Source: Lineus longissimus (taxonomy: Eukaryota > Nemertea > Pilidiophora > Heteronemertea > Lineidae). From it: a stretch of 64,000 bases of DNA. The notes under the pieces were generated by a model, which ran no database searches, was not told the DNA's origin, and was given only the letters and a program-made list of their open reading frames with translations. Both the position numbers and the translations under genes were made by a program. Within the stretch, counting starts at the first letter, position 1. The number at the start of each line of letters is the position of its first letter. Location: positions 1,552,001 through 1,616,000 of the forward strand of contig NC_088312.1 of NCBI RefSeq assembly GCF_910592395.1. Reading direction: 5' to 3'. This document shows positions 48,501 through 59,650 of the stretch, one piece after another.

Positions 48501-51500
48501 ATTTGTAGACATTTGATCCAGAGTCAATGATTAAGTATTTCCTTCTTCTAACTTTAACCCTTTGAGTACCAATAAATTTGGCAGAAAATTCAAGAAAGGT
48601 AGTGGAAATGGTAATTGGAACTCAAATGTTAGTGGTCTCTGCTCAACTCGCGGTGAGGATGACATTACTGAAGAACAGGAGTGCACAATAGAGTGTCATG
48701 GTCATCAAAGTCTGCTGAACAGGAAATCAATATATATTTGAATGAAGCACAATATGAAGCTCATCATGGAGTGAAACAAAAAAAACAGAGAAAATACTTT
48801 TTTAACATCATACAAGAGCATGTCAATGCCATGGTTACAGGAACGATTCGGTATCATTTTGCATGGCAAAGAGTGCATCTGACATTTCCTTGTAAACGAA
48901 AAGTACCAATGGACCAGAGAAGTTTTACACCTGTCCTGAAAATTAATCCTATTCCTTTGTCTGTCAGTGCTGGAGTCATAGCCAGGACAGAGGAGAACGA
49001 CATGAACTGAACAGGGATCCTCATGATAAGTGAACAAGGCAGTAAATGTTAAAATTTTCAACTGATTATTCAACTTGGATATTTATAACCTGAAAACATA
49101 AAACAGGCATGATTGTGCTTAAAAAGCCTGAAGATTCTGACCTAGGGTTCATCATACACGTTGATAAAACCACTTTAGATTACAAATATCTCAACTGCCA
49201 ATACTACAGTGTAGCCACTTGTTTCACTTCTAAGCCTGAGGTGTATCTCATTGACTGCCACAGTAATTTCCAAGTAAAAATAGTATTGGCTGGAAGGAGA
49301 GTTAAGTCATTTGAATACGTCAGCAAATAGATATGTATGTACAGGTGAACATGTGTCAATAGAGACATGACTAACGTCTGCTGCATACTTAGTAAGCAAA
49401 GGCATGGCATTAACGCTTTAGAAACAAAGGCAAATGGCTGAAAATAAACCGGGAAATAAATTGTTCCTATAAATTTTGGAAATGATATGTTTCAAGCTTA
49501 GAGAAATCAAATCAATCAAGTCAATTAGTGTATGTTTTCCAAGGTTTCAAGTGGTGACTTCTGCGTCGAGTCAATTATTTCAGCACCGTCACTGATAAAA
49601 AACTCAAAATTACAGGAAATGTTTCTTTCTAACCCATAATTTCCTGTTTACCCAATACATTGTACAATATATGGGTCATCATACCGGTTATGAAGTTGAC
49701 TCGTTTTATCACCTCTGGGAAAAAAGGCCATGTGCTTTGAATCCATCAACCACGAGAACACACATCACACACATCAGAAGTTAACGACAAAGTTATTTTG
49801 TACGTTTTAAAGATGTGATTAGGCAAGACTTGTATGACATCGATCACATTGCCAATATTGGCCACAGATTTCATGCTTCTCCCAGCCTCTCCTAGTCAGT
49901 GTCGGGGGCTCTCTTCTCATATTCAGAGGGGTTGAGAGTGTTGGGAAAAAGATGGACTATCATTATGATGAATAGGGAGCATTATCACTCTCTAAAGTGA
50001 CGACTGTGGGAGTTTGGGATCACCTACAATAGGCTGAGGAGAAAAGCTCAACTTCTACAATATTTCAGGACTGACAAAGCCAAAAACTGACCTTACTGAC
50101 ACAAGCCTGGTTACTCATGTTTCTCTAAAACTGAAGGTCCATCAAAAAGTGTAATCCTCCGCTACAGGTGAATCCTAGAGGCCAGGTAATCCACACTAGT
50201 TAAAACTTCACTATCCAATAGAGACAAAGTGAACAGAATCCTCGCCAATGATGTGACACAAAGAGAGAAACACATGCGAAATTGAGAGGCATACAATATC
50301 ACAGTCCCATTGATTCAAATAATGGGACAGGAACTTTTGTTTGTCAATGAACTCATAGTACAGGCTGTTTCGAAACTTATCGCACTGGCTGTATCAAGTT
50401 CTTGGTGATGGGATACACTGGCCTGAGTTGAACTAGATACAGACTGTTTCGAATGGTGATATAAACACCCGCACAGGCCTGCCACACATGCTACCTTAGC
50501 TGTGTGTAGTTTATAGACTCCATCCGGTTTGTATTATTAGTTTTTCCATTGGTTCCGTCAGCTGCCATGGAAAATGACTAAAGTTATTGTGTGCACTTTT
50601 TTCATAATCCAGTCAGTCAGCCGAGCCATGATAATTGTCTGAATCATTTGTAGTTGTCTGCCACGATACACATCGCTATTAAACATGCGTAATGTTACAG
50701 AATCAAATATCAATATCTTCAAGGGGCTGAGATTTGCATCTTGGTATTCATGGATGCAGGCAACCTAAGGAGAGAGTGTCTGTGGAAACAATCAATGAGA
50801 GATTACTCAATTCCAACAAAAATTATGCAAGACTGTCATCCAAGGGGTATATTCAGAGGCAGGGAATTTTAGCAGTTTACACTGCAATATGTAATACTGA
50901 CTTCATTATGGTGCATAAAAATATTCAAAAATATCATATTTTTGAAGTGATGATATAAAACCAGTAGTTAGGTGAATTAGGTGACCTGAATACTAGTTAT
51001 TATGTCATGGTTTTCTAGTCTTAACCAATGAAAGCCTGACATTTATTTTATTCAGGTCAATACAATATTACACTTTAAATTTCTTATCCGAATTTTTCAA
51101 GTTACCAAGATATTTTGGATATTAATGGCCAGAACAGCCTATATATAGATATAAACCGGTTTTGTAGACAGAAGAATGACTCAGTTCGAAAGGAATGGAC
51201 ATTTCCTTGTCAATGTTTAACATGCAAGAACCAACAAACACATGCACGCTCAACATAACTCATGCATTCACCTGACTACCGAACTGATAAAATGGGATTA
51301 ATCATCGTTATTTTGAGACTTTCTGCTTCTTCCAGCCCCATATTCTGGTGTTCATTATCATCACTGAACATGCTGATTACATAAATCTCATTATTTTCAT
51401 GGTCCTAACAAGAATGAAAAAGATATTTGGCGATAAAACAAGTGCTGGATATGCAGTCTCATGAAATTTGAGTAAAGTAGTCGATGGCATCAATACCTTT

Positions 51501-52192
51501 CTTTTACAATACCTGATGCTAAAGAGTGCAGAAACAGTGGTTGAAGGCTTCTTATACAACAGTTGCCAAGCCAAGCCTATGAACCCCACAGGGTCCCAGG
51601 TAAACAGTAATCAAACACTAAGTTGGTTCTGTGTTCCTCAGCCTAATCATAAATACTGCTGAGATGAAAACCTTGCACCAGCCAACTGAACTCATAGAGA
51701 AGACAACCTGTAAAAACTTCTGAGTATAGAACCACATTTTGTACTGACTATTATTACCAAACATCATAACAGAATCCCTCGTGAAAAAGACAATCCCTGA
51801 CTTCTTTGAGAGAAATCTTATCTGCAGCACATTTGCAACTGTTCATACAAGTACAGTTATACCAAACCTGGCAGATAACATGAGCAAATGTTTTGCCAAA
51901 ATGCATCGGTTTACAAGAAGTTTGCCAACCTGATTCCAAACCACCTGTGAAAAACATTGGGTTTTCATCTTCGTTTTCTTTGTGGGCAAATAAACTGAGC
52001 TAATGACAAGAATCCAAGGGCATGTGGACGAAAATTAGGTAAAGTAGGTAAAATACATGAAAAATATGAAGAAAAAAACCATGAAAAACCTACATCAATC
52101 ATGCCAACAGCTGCACCAGCAATATTTTTCTTTCATCAACTTACCACTTTCAGACAGACAACAACATGTGAAGACATCCCCCCTCATGCTAC

Positions 52193-52448
52193 AGATGAAA
52201 AAAAATGTCTAAGTCCAAATTTTTTTTCACTTTTTTTTTCTGCTCAAAATGAAGAAGCATCATCAGCCCCCAAAAATATTTGGCTTTGAAAATTTTTCAG
52301 AATTTTGAACTAAGGAAACAATTTTTGGGGAAAACAAAATCATGCATTTTGTCCCCGGATTTTCATTTTCACAAACGCGTCCGGCACCCAGGTACCGTGA
52401 CCATTTAACCTCGGTCCCATGAGAGGTCGTGTAACCGGGGTTCCACTC
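52193..52448. mobile_element. Simple-core element with pogo-like terminal sequence, copy B
   Basis: It shares with copy A the run CTGCTCAAAATGAA, the tract GAAAATTTTTCAGAATTTTG, and the terminal block at 52399-52448 (ACCTCGGTCCCATGAGAGG, then GGGGTTCCACT). The copies differ by several indels. It ends 59 bases short of the donor half of recursive splice site 1. Confidence 0.5.
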
Positions 52449-52506
52449 TATTAGATCATGCCACCTACTATCTTGATTTGTTGAATATGTCTTGATATCA
52501 AAACAC

Positions 52507-52540
52507 ACTTACCTGCAAAGATAAAAAAGAGGATAGTTAG
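52507..52540 (-). promoter_or_regulatory. Predicted recursive splice site 1 (zero-length exon) in the NAV intron
   Basis: Read on the minus strand, a CTAAC branch-like motif (52540-52536) and a T-rich tract lead to TTTATCTTTGCAG immediately followed by GTAAGT; the junction is at 52513/52512. A consensus 3' splice site fused to a consensus 5' splice site with nothing between them is the signature of a recursive (ratchet) splice point. It is on the coding strand of the giant NAV intron, 11.4 kb downstream of the most distal first exon. No open exon precedes the donor. Use is inferred, not shown. Confidence 0.65.
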
Positions 52541-54839
52541 ATTCAAATGGAAATATACAACTGAAGCTGAAAAAGGTGGGAATCCCTTTCTGAAATATAC
52601 ATGCCTCAAAACCATAAATGTTGAAGACATCCAACAAAATTTACTTCAAATCTTTGAGTATTCATTATTGGAGCCATGTGACTGAATTTTGGCAAAATAG
52701 TCTGGAAGAAGACAGATGATTGCTACTGATGGTGACACTCTGGCAATCAGAGAACAGTCCCAATGAGTTATTATGTATTCAAGAGAGGTGGTGATGAATC
52801 AGGATCATCAAGGAGAACAATCAGCACTGGAGTGTTTCGTATTCTATCATTGCTTTGACCAGGGAGGAAATAGTCAAATGTCGGGCTTGCTGGAGTCACA
52901 GATAGAAGTCCATCAAGTGATTGTGGCTTTGCTCAGGAAGAAAAGAGTCTAATGTCAGTTGGTCGAGCTTACAGGAGAAGGTGAGGCATCCCATTGCTTT
53001 GCTCTGGCAGCAGGTAGTCAATGATAGCATTATCCTTGTACAAGTGATTCAATCACACTTAGCTTGGCATGGAGCTGAACTGATTTTTGAAAGAAGATTT
53101 ATTTCAAGTAACCCAAATGATTAATATTCCAAATATAAATGAATCAAATTTCAAGACATGCCTTCTCTAACTGGGCCCCATCGCTCCTTCAAGCAGCTCG
53201 TGAGATGTGGTATAATCATCACCACAATGTGAAATCAATGGAGTCCACTTGTGATTTATCGTGGAGATCCTGGCAACATGCCAAGTATACATTCTCTGAC
53301 GACATGACAGGAAAGTGGATTATAAAATGTAGTTTGATAATCAGGTGTCTGGACCGGGAAAGTGGACAAGACCCCAGACATGTATAGGAAGTATCAATTA
53401 AACCAGGAAGCAATGGGTTTTCAAGATATGTGTATCACTTCTGCTTTCAGTCGGCACTAATTAGGTCCAACAATGTCGGACTTTGATGAAACTGAATGAA
53501 TATCAAAGGGCCACAAATTACGAGAAATACAGTGAAGGATGGAGAATGGTTAGTTGAACCTAATCAAAGTGCCTTGGAATATCCCTCTCCCAGGCGAACA
53601 GGATGCTAGTGCACCTCCTAGAGAAAGATCAAAATGATAACTTACTTGAAATTGAAACAAGAAATATTTCAATATTCAATAAATAATTCAGCTTGAACCA
53701 ATTGATTTCCGCCAAAAGCTATATCATAAAAGGTCAGTGATTTTCGAATGTTCTGCCACTGGCACAAACCTTGACCGGGAAATGACATTGAGGATAGATC
53801 AGGTCTGCCTGGCTATGAATGAATAATACATGACGAAATCTGATATTTCATTCAAAGTTGGCATGACCACGCGTGAGGACTTGCAGAGACTTCTATGAAT
53901 AAAAGCTGTAACTGCATGATGCCACCATGGCATTACCAAACAACTGGTAGAGTGATTTGCAATGGAAGCAGCATCAACATGTATGGCCAAATCTATATTG
54001 TGGTAACCCGGCTTGCCCATCTCTGCGATGAACATAATGTTTCCTGGAGGTCTAGCATCTTATTGCTTGAGTGAATTCAGTCATCGTATCATAGGAACTT
54101 CAGGTCCATGTACATCACTAAGTCACCAAGGGGAAATATTCTATCAGTATTAACGTCAGAAGGAAGCCCGCACGTACCTGTGGGACGAGTGTAGGAGTAT
54201 ATTACCATAATGACAGAGGAAGTTCATACATAATTGCTGGGGATATGACTCTCTATGGATATCATAGCAATCTGTTGACAGGATCTGGGTTTAACCTGCC
54301 ACGCCTAACATTTAACCCTTTGAGATCGAGCAGTTTTGTCATAAACAAAATCACCTTCTTTTGGAGCCTTTGGACTTGGCTGATATGTCATGGCTAAGAA
54401 TCCATTGCAAAAAGAGCCACAGAGCAACGCAATTCTCAGAGCGGAGCATCAAATGAATATCAGCTTGTTTTACAATCATTTGGAAGTAAGAGAGTTAATC
54501 CATAAATTACTGATGACCTTGAAGGTACAAAAATGTAGGTTGAATGACGTTGGCATTAATGAATCAGCGTTGGTCTACATCTGCCCAAATGGGCAATAAA
54601 ACAGTTATCATCAGCCAGATAAATGGCCCACAGTAATGGCCACTCTTCACTAGCATGCACTGATCTGCCTTGCTAGCAGTTGGTTGCTAATGATTAGCAT
54701 TAAGTCACCTCATGAGGACAAAAAATTGAATGTAAGCAAATAGGAAAGTGGTTCCTAACATTTCAGAAGAGAACTCGATCAGCATACAGATGGCAAAGCA
54801 AAAACTACCCACTGACCCAAGAGTGTGAATAACACTTAC

Positions 54840-54881
54840 AAATGGCATTCTCTTGGGGTTGGAAACTGGTCCATTGTGCAT
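54840..54881 (-). CDS. Weak candidate NAV first exon, MHNGPVSNPKRMPF
   Basis: The minus-strand ATG at 54881 opens 14 codons, MHNGPVSNPKRMPF, that run to TTT|GTAAGT in phase 0. The frame is open further upstream without another ATG. Phase and donor hexamer fit the NAV array, but the bases before the donor (TTT) are atypical and no similarity is known. It may be chance; it is included because phase-0 open starts at GTAAGT are what the array predicts. Confidence 0.22.
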
Positions 54882-55203
54882 AAAGGCATCATGGTGACAT
54901 TTCTCATTTGAATGCTGATGACACCCTCCGCCACTTGGACTGATAACCTGTCATGACTTCACGATTTACACTCATTTTTCTCTGAATGGGAAAGTGATTC
55001 TAACCTACTAACCAACTGATCGATATGAGCAGAGTACCAACCCATTCTGAGAATTTATCAATGAAAGCCGTTCCGCTTAATTAATTCTGTTAATTAGTAG
55101 ACAAAAATAAGCCATAACAACTGAATATTGATTGATCAAGAGGATGGTTATCTGGTGCAATGTGGTTTGTTGTGGATTACAATTTGACCTTAGACTAATT
55201 TAC

Positions 55204-55371
55204 CTTCTCATCAGATGCTTCAATTTGCTTCACTGTATGTGACATCAACATCCTGTCCGTGAACACGATGACATCACCATATCTGCCACGGGGCGTTTTT
55301 TGAACTTCAATATCTTTATAGGCATGACCAATAACAAGAATACATCCATTATTTCTTGCCCAACCTGACAT
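55204..55371 (-). CDS. NAV: Candidate NAV alternative first coding exon, 56-residue N-terminus
   Basis: The minus-strand ATG at 55371 opens 56 codons that end AAG|GTAAAT in phase 0, with an in-frame TAA 12 bases upstream of the ATG. The peptide starts MSGWARNNGCILVIGH, has a central RGRYGDVIVFTDRM and ends KQIEASDEK. It is the longest N-terminus in the array. Its last residues resemble the short charged stretch that precedes IYTDW in vertebrate NAV3. Joined to the CH exon it reads ASDEK-IYTDW. Internal ATGs at 55251 and 55245 could give shorter forms. I recognise no domain in it. Splicing from here would cross all three predicted recursive sites. Confidence 0.55.
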
Positions 55372-56978
55372 AAAACCGAGGTATTATCTAAAAACCATAT
55401 ATGTCTTGTGTACACGCTTCATCATCCTAGACTCTACCCTGAATTGTCGTCCACCTCCACATCAATACCCGAGTACTCAATCACCCCACATGTGTCCTCG
55501 ATACAAAGTACTCATTAGAGAAATCTAATTCACCTTGCAATCAATGACAATTAGGATGAATAAGGGGAACATTTGTTGATATCCACGACATCTCCATCCA
55601 TCGTTTCTATGTAATTATTGAGAGAATCAAGTTTCAATTCTGTTTCGAGCACAAGCCTAGCAAAACGATTTTAAAAGCCATCAACTTGAATATTATAGTA
55701 GTCATACTTGTTTATCAAAATACCTTGAAGGGTTGATCAAGATCATCCATTTCAAATTACAATCAATATCTTGATATTATAAAGTTTTGCCTTGAGTCCT
55801 TCCTGGCCAACCAACAGATCAGACTACATGGCAGCTTGTATTCCTTGAGGACATTCGTTGGTGACTGGCTGGCATGGTTAAACCATTTGGTGAGATGGCT
55901 ATCAGTTTGACAAGATAGATAGGTTTAGGGGCTAAACAGATTGATTGGAGGAGCACTTTCAGAGATGGCTTGTCAGGCCGATCATTGACATTCCATCAAA
56001 AGATCTGCCCCCCCCCCCTTTCATTAACTGGTACCTCAGCCTTCTAGCAATAGATCAGCCACCGACCTGATATCCAGTACCCGCCCTTATGTGATGAAAT
56101 ACTGGAACAATGTAACAATAAAACCTACATGTACACATTTTTTAGAAACAAGCTATGAGGTGATTATTTTTTTCCTTAGAGTACCAGTATACCACACTAA
56201 TGAAGCACAAACAGGGTCTATTCAACTGAAAAGCTTTTAGCAAGAGGAGGAGCGACAGGATGTTGTGAAGATGGCTATGAACAGCCTCCCCCTCCTCTCT
56301 GATACAGGAGTAATGTTGACTCAAGCAACTGGATAATCATAGGCCACCTCAGATCAAGGGTTCCTCACTATAGAATTATCACACAAATGATGGCAGCTTT
56401 GAACAGCCTTAACCAGTCAATTAGGGGGTGGTTGATGTCAGGGGCTATTCAAGATCTGATAGGGCTCCAGGCATCATGACAGGGACCATCAGCAGTTCAA
56501 ATAGTGCAACCTTTGATACCCTGCAACTCGGCGAGATGACTTTGGTTTATTTTTAACCTATTCTTCATAGTAGACCATTCGGTCAATACTATTTTAGCTG
56601 ATTAGCTCATTTTCGGATTGCCTCATTGTTAAAAATAGTTCAGTTAAATAAGTATTGTTTCCTAATATATCAACTATCCTATTATACGATTTAGAAAACC
56701 GTCATGATAATTATTCATATAAAATATGAGTTTTGTTTTGGTCCTTGATCTGATTCTAGGTTTTTAACTAGGCCTACTTGTTTTAGACAAATGTTTCAAG
56801 GCTGATCCTTATTTACTTTCTGACTTACATTCTATAGATAGCCACTTGGCTACAATTCAAGCCTCTTTGAGCAGGTGAATCCTCGCAGTTATGCAATATT
56901 TACAGGTATTTTCCAATAATATGTATCAATGAGAAGCACAGCCACACCCTTTTATTAAAAGAGACAACCATTTCTTAC

Positions 56979-57047
56979 CTTTTTAACATGTATATTATTC
57001 TTGTCCCACTTCCACAACATCCCGTTCATAATGTTCACTGCCGTCAT
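56979..57047 (-). CDS. NAV: Candidate NAV alternative first coding exon, MTAVNIMNGMLWKW
   Basis: The minus-strand ATG at 57047 opens 23 codons, starting MTAVNIMNGMLWKWDKNN and ending IHVKK, then AAG|GTAAGA in phase 0. An in-frame TGA sits two codons before the ATG. The fusion would read HVKK-IYTDW. The N-terminal half is hydrophobic and aromatic but too short for a signal peptide or anchor. It lies 1.6 kb upstream of the candidate at 55.2 kb, so the two could share a promoter region. Confidence 0.57.
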
Positions 57048-58241
57048 GGCTCAATGTCCAGTAATCCAGTGATAATCACAGCTGTATTCCAATCACAGAT
57101 ACACTCAACAAACATTAACAAAGGTCAGCCATATTGAAAACAGTATCTTTCTCAAACTTAACAAAGTATGTCCAAATCCTGATCAACAATAACAATACAT
57201 GACAGATCTTTAAAATTTAGTCCTTGGTTTTCAATCCTTTGGACATCGTCAGCCTTAAACCATGCGGTCACAGTCAAATTTACTTCTCAACCGTCCATCC
57301 ATCAACCTGATGAGCATCATCTTAGACAAATTTGAAAATGTTAAATGTTACATACTGTCCACAAGATTGGACAGAATCACATTGATCACATAACTGTCAA
57401 ATTTCGGAAAAGTCGATCATCATCAAGGAATGACTTGATACATCCCGCTATTAGTTGATGATGATATGGTGTCCAGGGCAGTACCCTCTCAACCTCTGAA
57501 AAGATGCCAAACTTGACAAATTGAACAAATTGCCAAGCGGAGCAAAAATGTTTCTGGAGTCTGTCTCCAAATTCCAACCTTAGAACAAGGGAAGTAATTG
57601 CTTTAAGAACAATTAATGATCTTCGTTAGTGGAGCTAACGAGATCAACGAGAGATAATGCCTATATTGGTAACCAGAACAAGGCCACACCACAAGTTAAG
57701 AAACCAGTGCCTGTGAAGAAATCAGGCACAAAACAAGAGTTTGCCTTTTGTAACCAGATGGGCATTTCACTCTGAAACCCAATTGGCCTCAACATTTTTA
57801 AACTCTGGATCTGGCTCAATGTGGACTTTGTCCAGACTCCTGGAGCAAGAATCAATGTGAGCTTGCAGTCGGTCAATCACTAGCCAGCCAAGCACCTCTT
57901 TCGGGTAATGTCCTGAGTAATCCCAGTTTATGTTCCAGAATTGCCAAGTAGATAGATAGAAGGGGCTTACCATAAAGAGGTCATCAGCTCAGCTGTTTAT
58001 GGCTTGGTCAGAATAGAACTGTATACATCAGTTCAAATGTAGCAGGCAATAGTGATCTTTCAGTTGACCATGAAAGGGATTGAATTTAGGATAGCTGAGG
58101 GAGGTGACACAACCTCCTGGTGCTTGTCCCTGCATAGGCAGCAGTCACTACACTGCACTAATCAAAGGCATCTGATCCAAAAGAACAAACATACCGCTTC
58201 CACAGCTTCACCATAGAGTTGGCTAGAAATGGCATAGTACT

Positions 58242-58386
58242 ATGACACAAATTGCTGCTCAAGCTGCACCTGTGATGCCTTCTACATCGAAGCGAGAAGC
58301 ATCGGAGACACCTCTGACTTCAGCGGCCCCATCAACATCTGCTGCACCACGTACCCCAACAAGTCAGCCTCCACCCAGAGAGACAG
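58242..58386 (+). CDS. Possible plus-strand first exon, Ala/Pro/Ser/Thr-rich
   Basis: The ATG at 58242 opens 48 codons ending ACA G|GTGAGC. The peptide is low-complexity (QAAPVMPSTSKREASETP, then SAAPSTSAAPRTPTSQPPP), as in many disordered protein starts. No partner exon, homologue or promoter was recognised, and the strand is opposite to NAV. It could equally be a fragment of a mobile element or chance. Confidence 0.25.
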
Positions 58387-59520
58387 GTGAGCCTATCCAA
58401 GCCAGGCTATCCTTACTGAGAATGCAATACATCAATTGGTATAGAATCATCAAAGGTTCATGCTACTGGCAGCAGGTGCTGAAATGGACAACCAACATTC
58501 ACATTAACTTCAGTGCATAATGTGCATTTTAGATTGAATTTTAATCCCCTCTGATTAGAATTCTTGGCTGACAGCTGTCTGACCGCAGGTTGACTCTTTC
58601 TTCATTTCAATTGACTCACAACACTGCACGAACTGGGATAAACCCAGCAGGAATATGTACCGAAAACCAAACTAAACCATTTTAATGCAGCAATTCTCTC
58701 AATGATAGCATGAGCCATTAGCATCATTGCCTCTCCCCACATCAATCGAGCATATAAACACTCGATCATCTCTCCTTGTCTCATCTCTCAAGCTTTTGAT
58801 ATAAATGGGGTAATCATGTTGTCAGATAGTTAGGTATTGATGGCTGCCATTGTCACACAAGAGCCACCAAACTCAGAGATGAATTTGACAAGAGATGATG
58901 ATGGCTGGGACTGCTCAGCACTGACAACAGGCTTGCTGTATTTGCTTTGAAGAAATCGGCCTAGTTTCCCAAGAGGACATGGACATTAACTTCTCGACAT
59001 GATTATGGTCCTCTACTTGGTACTGATATAGCTTTCTTAGGGTAGGCCAGCAAGGGGGATCTATTTGTGTTATAGGATCTCCACTGATCTGTGACCTACT
59101 CTTATTGGTGGATCCATCAAGAGATAAATGGAAGTTATTTTGGACATTGACGTTTTCATCTATTTGGATCAGAGATTGTGCGCCACCAACCAATCTATTT
59201 TCATTGATTTGCCAGAAAACTAGATCTGCCTTTTTAAACTGCTGGGAATTGCTGCGTAAATGTCGACTCTTGATGCATCGAACTAATGGAGACTGGATCT
59301 GACTGCAGAATGTGGTTACCAATTAAATCTTTTTCGAACTGAGACCAGAGAAATGGTTCAGCCTCACTGTTATAGTGGCCAGGTCTTGTGGGTTTAATTC
59401 ACAGAACTGCCATGCTCACTTGCAACCCAGAGTCACCTAAGGACCAACACGAAAGGATTAACTATCAATGAAAATGCAAAGAACAATACCAGGTCGATTT
59501 TGGTACTAAACATAAGGAAC

Positions 59521-59650
59521 CTCATAGCCAGTGGTTAAAACACTGCTGGCTGCCACGCAAGGGCCCGCATTCGATCATCTGAGTCCAATCTCTCCGCCCT
59601 AATGAGCTTTAAAATCAGTACACATATTCACCAACTTCGTCTCTGCTATA
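59521..59650 (+). mobile_element. Degenerate tRNA-like SINE head
   Basis: TAGCCAGTGGTTAAAAC (from 59525) fits an A box and GCATTCGATCATC (about 59567-59579) a weak B box at tRNA-like spacing. The folding arms are poor, so this is a decayed SINE or tRNA pseudogene rather than a functional tRNA. Confidence 0.4.

Larger units (their letters stand above)
41583..54839. other. NAV intron, 41.5-kb first exon to the distal first-exon cluster
   Basis: It contains the 85-bp duplication, copy B and recursive splice site 1. A plus-strand frame at 49109-49330 and a minus-strand frame at 48705-49073 carry no recognisable domain. Confidence 0.55.

Noticed and set aside
52131-52163. Open start MSSHVVVCLKV before GTAAGT on the minus strand
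   Set aside because: The phase fits, but it borders a repeat element, the exon sequence itself is pyrimidine-rich simple sequence and the donor context is unusual.
54172-54200. CCCACAG|GTACGT as a fourth recursive splice site
   Set aside because: The pyrimidine tract is broken by purines and the donor is weaker; kept only as a note.
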